Below the pieces are notes generated by a model. The model worked only from the letters and a program-made list of their open reading frames with translations. It was not told the DNA's origin and did no database searches. A stretch of 64,000 bases of DNA from assembly GCF_003473485.1 (NCBI RefSeq), contig NC_053047.1, forward strand, positions 31,544,972 to 31,608,971. Reading direction: 5' to 3'. The position numbers were made by a program, and so were the translations under genes. Origin of the DNA: Medicago truncatula. Taxonomy: Eukaryota; Streptophyta; Magnoliopsida; Fabales; Fabaceae. Shown here piece after piece: positions 56,395 through 64,000 of this stretch; within the stretch, counting starts at the first letter, position 1; every line of letters begins with the position of its first letter.

Positions 56395-56830
56395 CAGTGA
56401 TAAAGAAGTGAACAACAATCAAATTGATATAGTTTATAGTTTATTGGTTTAATTATACTTTATACTTGTAACCTAGCATGTGGCATATATTTTAAAATTA
56501 GTCATATGCGTTGACATCTCTATATTAGTTGGTTAACATCGACTCCATGTGTGAACAACACTCAAATTCATCTAGTTTATTGGTTTAATTATATTTTATA
56601 TTTGTAACCTAGTATGTGGTATATATTTTAAATTTGTCATATTCATTGACATATCTATATTAATTGGTTAATATCCACTCCATGCGTCTTATGTTATGTT
56701 CGCTATCATATATTTTTCTATTATATTAGTCATATATGCGTGGACATCTCTATATTAATTGGTTAACATACACTTCATGTATCTTATGTCGTTTTCACTC
56801 GATCATATCTATTCTATAACAATATACAAA
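56395..56830. repeat. Reiterated Kunitz-promoter-like sequence without a gene
   Basis: AAAGAAGTGAACAACAATCA at 56402 and GTGTGAACAACACTCAAATT at 56550 match the promoter block of the intact Kunitz gene. TTTATTGGTTTAATTATA and TTGTAACCTAG(C/T)ATGTGG follow each. Related CATCTCTATATTA-TTGGTTAACAT units occur at about 56515, 56650 and 56747. No Kunitz coding sequence follows, so this is a promoter-region duplication, perhaps scars of lost genes. Confidence 0.8.
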
Positions 56831-57154
56831 TGAAATATATTCTTTTGGTTGGATTTTTTTTTTGTATTTTCCTAATTCACCATTCATTTAAGTAAAGAAG
56901 TAGAGCAATATGGATGGGAACGACAACAAATCAGTCTATTTGATGGCAGTTTGCACCCTCCAAGGTGGAAAATGGTGGTGGAACTTGGAAGTCGTCACGA
57001 TGTAGACCGATTTATATGAAATAATAAGGATATAAATGGAAGAGAAAATGATAAGCTTATTTAACGTTATTTTGAAGAAGCGTCTGAAAAATAAATTAGA
57101 AGTTCATGATAAAATGACAATAACCAAACAAAACTTTTTTTTTTGTACAACTTT
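56831..57154. other. Intergenic sequence, no gene seen
   Basis: AT-rich; no coding signal. Confidence 0.4.
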
Positions 57155-57676
57155 TTATTATTAGGGTTAAATATGTTTTTGTTCCCTATAAAATTGGAAA
57201 CTTCTAATCTTAGTCCTTACTTAATTTTAATAGGTTTTTAGTCCCTACAAAAAAAATTACTTCTAGTTTTAGTCCCTGTTACAATAAAGTTTGTTTAATT
57301 ATCTTTAAAACCTTAAATTTTTTTGAGACAAATTTAGAACACTATGAAAGGTTCATTAACTAAAATTTAGAATTTTTTAACATGAATCGAATTAAATATG
57401 AATTTTTTAAAACGACAAAAGTTAAAGATAAAATTAACAAAATCTGGACGTAGAAATTAAATTTTACGACAATTTTTTGTAGAGGAACTTTTAGTAATGT
57501 TCTTAACACATCTGCAAAAACTCAAGAGTTTAAGCATAAAATAAACAAATTTGAATTGAGGAGGGACTAATATTGAGTGCAGAATTTTTTTTAAGGACTA
57601 AAAGAACTATTAAAATTAAGTAAGGAGTAAACTTAAAAGATCCCAATTTTATAGGGACCAAACACATATTTAACCC

Positions 57677-57685
<9 letters not shown>
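57155..57685. mobile_element. Mutator-type MITE, relative of the 45.8-kb element
   Basis: The element (57164-57676, 513 bp) starts GGGTTAAATATGTTTTTGTT and ends CAAACACATATTTAACCC, with long inverted arms (TATAAAATTGG and complement). TTATTATTA flanks both ends; because the right flank is a TTA microsatellite the duplication is consistent but not unique. Its end family is shared with 45804-46866. Confidence 0.85.
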
Positions 57686-57708
<23 letters not shown>

Positions 57709-57709
<1 letters not shown>

Positions 57710-58180
57710 GTGTTAATTAAGTTTTTAGTCCCTATAAATATAATGAATTTTGTTTTTAGTCCGTATAAAAAAATTTGACAGATTTTGGTCCCTATAAATT
57801 TTTTCAGCACGTAGTTTTAGTCCTGTTAAATTAAAATTTGTTTAATTATGCTTAAAATTTTAATTTTTTTAATGATTTTTTACATACTTGTTTAAAACAT
57901 TATAACACGTTCCTCCGCAATAAATTAGCTCAAAATTTTATTTTTAGATCCAAATTTTCATTATTTTTATCTTGAATTTTTGACGTTATATTTTTTTTAT
58001 ATTTGATTCATTACATGTTAAATGTCAAAATTATAGACTGAACGTTATAACCGAGATTCAAACCCCAAACATTCGATAACCGCTTTGCTTTACACCTAAC
58101 GACGTTTTTGTAAACAAAACAAAAAAATTCATAAAACTAGCTTATGTTCCCAATTTTAATTACTCTGAAAAGAACCCCTA
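57709..58180. mobile_element. Truncated Mutator-MITE-like fragment
   Basis: Begins TTAATTAAGTTTTTAGTCCC and repeats TTTAGTCC(C/G)TATAAA and GGTCCCTATAAATTTTTT like one arm of the neighbouring MITE family. A matching right arm is not evident. A reverse-oriented SINE-like stretch (CCGAGATTCAAACCCC, near 58052) lies at its end. Confidence 0.45.
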
Positions 58181-58579
58181 AAAAAATTAGAATATTTAAT
58201 CATGTTCCTGATGAATTAAATCATGTTTCTGGATTGTTATTCCATTGTGAATCATAGTATTTAATTATGAAATGGAATATTTAATGATATCCTTTTTGTT
58301 GCTTCTTTAAAAAGAAAAGAAGAAAGTCTCTTAAAAAAAAATGAGGTAAACATGTAATAATACCTTCAGAGACAAATTTTTAAGGAAACATTAATTAATT
58401 GGATCGATGAAAGTGGATGTAAATAACTAGCAAAATGGATATAAATAACTTGATAAGATTTATAAAAGTTAATATAAATAATCAAGTAAGTGTAAATTGC
58501 TAACGTACTCCTTAAAGATTTTAGATAGTCGTAGGTTGTTAATTTCCTCATTCGTGTTTTTAGGTAAATTAATTAGTAG

Positions 58580-58618
<39 letters not shown>

Positions 58619-58619
58619 A
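58181..58619. other. Intergenic AT-rich sequence, no gene seen
   Basis: Ends in an AT microsatellite (about 58583-58625) that abuts the next fold-back element. Confidence 0.5.
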
Positions 58620-59445
58620 TATATGAGGACATATCAAATGAGAGGAGTATTTATTATGAGAGTGCGAGAGGAATAATTAATAACCATCAGATCTATATCA
58701 ACGGTTGGCATTTAGTTAGTCACTACAGACTTAGTCACACTGTATCCCTCAATCTTCATCTCCCTTCCTGACATATTCTCCACGCTGTTCCAATTTTGAA
58801 CATGAATCATCATAAAACACTTGTAATTTAAATTTAATAGCTAATTTCTGGAATCCATGACAAATGAAATTGATCATGACTAATTATCTAATTTTCAAAT
58901 TGCAACTTTCAAATACTTAATTTTTCAAAGGGCTCTTCATCTTTACCCCTTATTTCTTCAACTCCAGATCAATAACAATGGTTTTTTTTAATCAAATCTA
59001 TACACCACAAGTCGAAACCCATTCATAGTTTACTTTCTCAACTGAAGACCCATTTTTTTCTTCTTCAATTATTCACCAAAAATGAATGGGTTTTCGGTAA
59101 GATTCACCAATTTGATAGTTTATCCCAATTTTAATTTTTGGAGAAGTGGTGTGATTCAAAAGCCAAGGACTTTTTAGAAAGACAAAAATAAAAAGAGGAA
59201 TAGAGTTGATGCAGCAAAAATGGCTTTGTGCTGGAATAGGAGAAATCAATTTGGAAAGAAGAAAGAAAAAAAATTGAAAACGTAACTGGAGAGAGAAGAA
59301 AGGAAGGCGAAAGGAAGAGAGGTGCATACGGAACATGTGAGTTGCTTCAAATAAATATCAGCCACTAGATTTCATCTAATGGTTGTGATTTAATCCTCTC
59401 ACCCTCTCATTTAAAAAGTCATCTCATTTGAAATGCCCTATATAT
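58620..59445. mobile_element. ~820-bp fold-back element immediately upstream of the Kunitz pseudogene
   Basis: The left arm (ACATATCAAATGAGAGGAGT, GAGAGTGCGAGAGGA, AATAACCATCAGAT) is matched in inverse by the right arm (ATCTAATGGTTGTG, TCCTCTCACCCTCTC, ATCTCATTTGAAATG). AT-repeat DNA on both sides hides the target duplication. Its interior frames have no recognisable domain. Confidence 0.75.
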
Positions 59446-59529
59446 ATATATATAAAAGTTGCAAATAAATGCCACATACTATAAGTTGCAAATAAAATAT
59501 AAAATAAAAGTATAATAAACCCAACAAAA

Positions 59530-59570
59530 TAAAATGTGTTGTTCACTTCTCTTGTATTATATATAGAGGT
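59530..59570 (+). promoter_or_regulatory. Kunitz core promoter block of the pseudogene
   Basis: TGTGTTGTTCACTTCT followed by ATTATATATAGAGG, the same arrangement as upstream of the intact Kunitz gene, about 85 bases before the ATG at 59651. Confidence 0.65.
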
Positions 59571-59650
59571 AGAGGCAAGAGGTCTAATAAACCTAAACCT
59601 ACAAAAAACACAACAATATTTTACAACCATCTCATTAAGCAAAAAAATCA

Positions 59651-60279
59651 ATGAAGTCTTTTTATTCACTAACCATAATTTTCATTATCCTTGCAAATAA
59701 TCTTTCATTAGTTTTCAGTGATGATATTCTTCCCATGTTAGTATGGACACATTAGGTGCCCCTCTTCGATCAGGTGAAAGTTATCAGATTTCCGTAGTAG
59801 TCGCTGACCACCCTGGTGCATTAACAATAGGTAAAACCGATGATTTAGATTGTGTATATCTTGTCTCATCACAAGATGATTCGAGTCATGGTTTATCAGT
59901 GAAATTCCACTCCACAGACATCCTTGGTTCTGTCTTCACAGGTAGACCAATTGAGATCTAATTTGTAGTGAAGCCTGCGTGTGTTGAATCTGCGAAGTGG
60001 CTTGTATTTGTTGATAGTGAATTGGATCCTTTGCCAATTCATTATGTTGGTATTGGTGGTCCTGAAAACTATCCTTCTCATACGGAAATATTCGATGGCA
60101 CATTTAGTATTCAGAGATCTGAGTTATTTCCACTTGCTTATACACTAAATTATTGCAGAATGGATCATTGTTCGTATGTTGGAATAAACAAAGTTCTTAT
60201 CGGTAATGAAAGTGATAGGCGTTTGATGTTGAGACAGGCTATTGTCGTTGTGTTTGAACATGATCGGTTTTCTTTATAA
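59651..60279 (+). pseudogene. Kunitz-type protease inhibitor pseudogene
   Basis: ATG 59651 opens a signal peptide (MKSFYSLTIIFIILANNLSL) but the frame stops at 59753. The family sequence continues in another frame (DTLGAPLRSGESYQI, ALTIGKTDDLDC), so a frameshift lies near 59735-59745. A TAA at 59959-59961 interrupts the next part. After it the frame runs open to the stop at 60279, with CVESAKWLVFVD, GIGGPENYPS and a degenerate C-terminal cysteine pair. At least one frameshift and one stop, but an otherwise full-length outline and a preserved promoter, so inactivation may be recent. Confidence 0.92.
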
Positions 60280-61349
60280 GTTCGTGCAGAGTTATTCATG
60301 ATATCGAAATCATTCGTTTGTCTTTCTATATCCATGAATGATTTTGATTGATGTCAACTTAACATTAATAACTGTACCTTTGTTATATATGATGAATGAA
60401 TTATGTTCTTGTATTAATTTAAGCATTTGTGGAATAGTGTATTGTTGTGTGTTTCTTTTCTTGTAACCTATTTGTTTGTGTTGTTCATGTGTATAATAAA
60501 TAATATTCACTTTTATTTTCTTGTTATTGTTGTTCTTTTCTTTTTCTCTCTTTTATTAATTGATCCGTATGAAAAAATATTTGTTAAGAGATAAATTTCT
60601 TGATTTTAAATAGATCTCCGTTAACTCAACCGCAGTTGCGGAGATACTTTTGGAAAAAAATATCATAATTAAATCCCTTAGGAGAATAATAACGAACTTG
60701 GTAGCTAGGTTCAATAGATCTTTAAAAGAAAAAACACTAGGTTCAATAGAGAAAAATAAAATAAAAAATATTGATAGATTGGAAAAATATTTTTTCCTAA
60801 AAAAAAATCATAATTAAACGACAGATGTGATTATTAATTTGTGGTATTTGCACGACATATAAGTTGTGCACTTTAGCATTCATTCATGCTACTTTGTTGG
60901 ATGAACTTACGTTCTACTATTGATTAGATTTAGACATAAATTAATATAGTTGTTATTTAATTTGGTTTTCTTAAACCTTTAAGAATTATGGAATTCATCG
61001 AGACATCTGGGGCAATAATCGTTGAAGAGAGTTAGTGACTGAGATATAACCTAACTATTTTGATCATATATGTATTGAAATCAAGTAATTAATAATGATG
61101 TATTCATAATTTATAGTTATCAAACAACTTAGAGAAATGAATCGAAACAACCTAAACATTCTACTTACCTTGATCTTATCTCTTTTATTTATTTTCTACA
61201 AACAATATCTCTTTTATTTATTTTCTACAAACAAAACTTGTGCCTGTGCAAAACCCCTCAATTTACACATCCTTAGAATAATAACTATTTTTTAGGGGAA
61301 GAATAATTACTATTGTTTAGTTCAAATTACACAATCCTAAAGAAACAAA

Positions 61350-61392
<43 letters not shown>

Positions 61393-61440
61393 TTATAAAT
61401 ATTACTACTTATCGACACACTAATACACTTTCTTAATGAA
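60280..61440. other. Intergenic sequence, no gene seen
   Basis: AT-rich 3' flank of the Kunitz pseudogene. AT microsatellite at about 61354-61384. The phrase CTCTTTTATTTATTTTCTACAA is tandemly duplicated near 61169-61230. Confidence 0.5.
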
Positions 61441-61960
61441 TAAGTTTTGTTTAAATTTGGTCCAACAAACTATTCGGATATTTCCGGCCTTATCCGCTCA
61501 TGTGCTCTAACTAATCCACGGATTACTCAATTCTTAAGTGTCTCCAGATCAGTTGCAAACTCTCCCTATAAAAGGAGAGCTCGCATAGTTCATTCGGTAC
61601 ATCGGAAAAGAATTAGGAGACTTCAAATCTTTTTCTTCTCCTCTCCCTTTTCGGCTTGTGTTGACGAGTCTTTCTTTTCTTCATCTTTTCTTTTTGTCCC
61701 TTCAGTTTCTAGTGGTATTTGTACCATAACAGAGTGATATTCGTACCATATTGAGGGTGTTATTCTTGAACGATTATTTATAGTGTAGTAAATAATCACA
61801 AAGTGTGAATTGGACTGTGAATGTAGTTGATAGTCTGACTTGAATAACTTTGAGCTGTTCTACGAAACGTCTTAAAAAGAGTAAACTAGTCGTGACTTAA
61901 ACCGATCGATAATCTCTTCAATGGTAAATATTTTTTAAGGTACTTTTTGGAATCCAACAA
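61441..61960 (+). repeat. LTR/promoter-like sequence
   Basis: A strong TATA-like CTCCCTATAAAAGGAGAGC at 61561 is followed by a pyrimidine-rich leader and repeated TTTGTACCATA/TTCGTACCATA motifs. Layout suggests part of a copia-type LTR or another Pol II promoter, but no ends or coding region could be identified. Confidence 0.3.
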
Positions 61961-62137
61961 CTATTAAAAAAATTAAACAACAATAACAAGAGTTCAAAAA
62001 AGAAGGGTGAACGAACATAAGATTTTGACACCAACAATATATTATTCAACTTATTACATGCTTACATAGTAAAAACACAGAATTTATCAAAACAAGAACT
62101 TAAGTTACATAATCAAGTTCACTAGCAATGTAAAAAT

Positions 62138-62482
62138 TCAAGCAACAGACTTAATAATTCCATCTTCATAAGAATTAACAGTCTCAGAAAATACAAAAGC
62201 AGAAATTTGTTGGTCAGTCAAAATCAAACGTCCTCCAACTTCACCATCCAATATTTGAACAAAAACTAGAAGATCCATCAACACAAAATACAAACTTATA
62301 ACTAAGACCATATTTTTGAATGTTAAATGTCCATTCACTATTTGCATACCAGGATAGTTTTCTCGACCACCAATACCAACACAAAATATATTAATAACAT
62401 TATCAATAAATATCAACCATTTTGATGATTCAACACAATCAGGCTTCTTTGTGAACTCAATCTCGATTGGTCTACCCGTCAA
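62138..62482 (-). pseudogene. Kunitz-type protease inhibitor fragment with internal deletion
   Basis: Covers the family from GRPIEIEF to the C-terminus (PDCVESSKWLIFIDNV, GIGGRENYPG), ending with a stop at 62138. The region for KYGLSYKFVFCVD is in a shifted frame, so two small indels occurred around 62250-62320. The N-terminal ~90 residues, including the signal peptide, are missing. Yet leader/promoter-like sequence (62500-62565, CTTAATGAGTATAT...CCTCTGCCTGCCTATA) similar to that upstream of the intact gene directly adjoins, so the deletion is internal. The 3' flank also matches the intact gene (ACAATATATTATTC, AAGTTACATAATC). Confidence 0.88.
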
Positions 62483-62560
62483 GATCTCATCGCTTTCATA
62501 TTATTTGCTTAATGAGTATATCGTTTGTGTGTACTTTTGTGGATTGGTTACCTCTGCCTG

Positions 62561-62562
<2 letters not shown>

Positions 62563-62618
<56 letters not shown>
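62563..62618. repeat. (TA)n microsatellite
   Basis: About 56 bases of TA repeat at the position equivalent to the Kunitz TATA region (CTATAGATATAG in the intact gene), so it may have grown from the TATA box. Confidence 0.95.
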
Positions 62619-62621
<3 letters not shown>

Positions 62622-62639
62622 TGCTTAAAGAAGTGCTTT

Positions 62640-63350
62640 CATTACCTACTGCATTGTAAATAATTGTTTGTGAAATCGTGGCACAATTTTGGTTCAACTT
62701 TTGGAGGCTGATTTTGTCAGAAAATTGTGGTGTGAAGGATGTAATCGTGGGGCGATTTTGAGGATCAAGATTAGTGCAATACTAATTATGAGCTCTAATA
62801 TGATCACACAATCTAGACAAATCGTGACACGATTTTGCCTGAGTCATAACTTTATATAAGGCTTCATACTTCAAACTCTTGAGAGAGCTTCAACAGAGAG
62901 AATCTTGGAAAACCAAAAGAGGTAACTTTAGGATCGAGAGCCTTTGGTGAGAGTTTCTTGGGTTGGGAAACACTTAACACCTTGGATAGATGGATCTCAT
63001 TAGAGAAAGGAACAAATTTCTTGTGACCTTTAGTAACTTGAAAATGAGTAGAAATTAAGGTTTTTTATTTTTGAGCTTGTAAACTAATTTCTTGTAACCT
63101 CTTTGTATTACTCAATTCATTGTTGATCGGATAAATTTGTCTGTATTGGATAAACAAATATTGGTGTGTTGTTTCCTCTTTTCTTCTTTATTTTGTTGCT
63201 TTGTTTATGCTTGTGGTGTTCCTTTACACTAAGATCTACGTCAGTTTGTTGTTACTTAAGACTATTTTGCTTTTGCTTACTTCTTCCTTTGCTCCACACA
63301 TCTAAGTTTATTAATGTATTCACAACCAAAATGTTTTTGCTCTTTACACC
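62640..63350 (+). repeat. LTR-like sequence with repeated palindromes
   Basis: Three related palindromic motifs (AATCGTGGCACAATTTT at 62674, AATCGTGGGGCGATTTT near 62742, AATCGTGACACGATTTT at 62820) precede a TATA-like CTTTATATAAGGC (about 62850) and a leader-like region with TTGTAACCTCTTTG. The arrangement suits the U3-R-U5 of a copia-type LTR, but no TG...CA ends or TSD were found. Confidence 0.35.
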
Positions 63351-63419
63351 AATGTCAGAAGTTACTTTTACTATTTTAATTATAGTAAAATTTATTTTTA
63401 CTAATTAAAATTGGTGTAA

Positions 63420-63500
63420 GGTTAGAGCGGTAAGAGTTTAGCTTTGTAATTTGTGCTGAGTTTGGAATCAAATCCCCTTAAAAATGATTGTAAAACAATT
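63420..63500 (+). repeat. Possible tRNA-derived SINE fragment
   Basis: GGTTAGAGCGGTAAGAGTTTA followed at suitable spacing by GAGTTTGGAATCAAATCCCC resembles degenerate Pol III boxes A and B. No tail or target duplication identified. Confidence 0.3.
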
Positions 63501-63568
63501 ATTAATGTCACTTTAATTGATAAAATACAATAGACTAATATGGAGTAAGGTGTGTGAGGAGCTCTACT

Positions 63569-63923
63569 TTTATTTTTAGGTTAATAGTGTTTTACCCCAT
63601 GTAATATAGGTCATTTCTGGTTTTTCTCTTGTAAAATATTTTTTTTCAATTTCATCCTTGTAATTTGAAGATATTTTTTTTTGTTTTGAACCTTCACGAA
63701 AAATTTCACCCCTTGTAATTTGAGCAAATTTAGGTTTACCCCCCTTGTAATTTGAGCAAATTTCGGGTTACCCCCTGTTAATTTGAGCAAATTTTGATTT
63801 ACCCCCTGCCATAAAGGTTCAAAACCAAAAATCCTCAAATTACAAAGACAAAATCCAAAAAATATATTTTACAGAAATGACCTATATTACAGGGGGTAAA
63901 ACACTATTAAACCTTTTATTTTT
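63569..63923. mobile_element. Mutator-type MITE with 9-bp TSD
   Basis: The element (63578-63914, 337 bp) starts AGGTTAATAGTGTTTTACCC and ends GGGTAAAACACTATTAAACCT, with inverted arms through ATATAGGTCATTTCTG. TTTATTTTT is duplicated exactly at 63569-63577 and 63915-63923. The interior has three to four units of TTGTAATTTGAGCAAATTT-type tandem repeat (63713-63808). Confidence 0.92.
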
Positions 63924-64000
63924 TAATAACTATGCTTGCATGAGTTACACGAAGAGTACCTTACCTTTTTTTTTTTTTTTTTTTTTGACAAACGTACCTT
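63924..64000. other. Right-edge sequence
   Basis: Non-coding; includes a run of about 20 T residues (63967-63986) that may be the start of another retroposon continuing past the window. Confidence 0.4.

Noticed and set aside
61447..61737. 96-codon open frame after the TATA-like region
   Set aside because: Starts upstream of the TATA-like box and is Ser/Phe-rich low complexity; no domain.

Overview
This is a plant nuclear window, most likely from a papilionoid legume (Medicago/Trifolium/pea-like). The case rests on a Kunitz-type inhibitor cluster, intron-containing genes, AT-rich intergenic DNA, many 9-bp-TSD Mutator-type MITEs whose ends read like GGGTTAAATATG, and a solo LTR resembling the Tat/Ogre retrotransposons common in these genomes. 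No CRISPR array, bacterial operon, tRNA or rRNA gene was seen.

Real host genes are few: the first coding exon of a mitochondrial ClpX-type unfoldase (147-1130, minus, running off the left edge), a single-exon J-domain/DUF3444 protein (18511-20787, plus), a PPR RNA-processing protein (47214-48800, plus), an intact Kunitz inhibitor (50123-50764, minus) and two broken Kunitz relatives (59651-60279 plus; 62138-62482 minus). The J-protein gene has a long intron-containing 5' leader, and its promoter and leader exist as a diverged tandem duplicate upstream (13.67-15.24 kb versus 15.29-17.2 kb).

The rest is mostly mobile DNA. 2.2-12.4 kb is a patchwork: a fold-back element split by a 5'-truncated LINE with matching TSDs, a hAT-like fold-back element, a second LINE remnant, a Mutator MITE, LTR-like sequences, and a solo LTR (10135-12340) with CATAT duplications. 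41.9-46.9 kb holds a Mutator element carrying a GRF-type zinc-finger gene fragment, nested in a hAT-like element, then two more non-autonomous elements. 51.3-56.2 kb is a decayed CACTA-like element with a Ulp1-protease remnant, lying inside the Kunitz cluster.

The most interesting object is a Helitron of about 16 kb, from roughly 23.6 kb to a precise 3' terminus at 39654 (10-bp-stem hairpin, six bases, CTAG, then T). In order it carries: an apparently intact 11-exon RPA70-like single-strand-binding protein gene (529 codons open across all inferred splices); a Rep (HUH/Y2)-PIF1 helicase gene broken by two stops and three frameshifts; and two paralogous genes each encoding two B3-like DNA-binding domains, both now damaged. 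A 2.2-kb Ogre-like solo LTR with perfect CTATA target duplications sits in the presumed intron of the first B3 gene. The contrast between the open RPA frame and the decayed transposase and B3 genes is worth testing.
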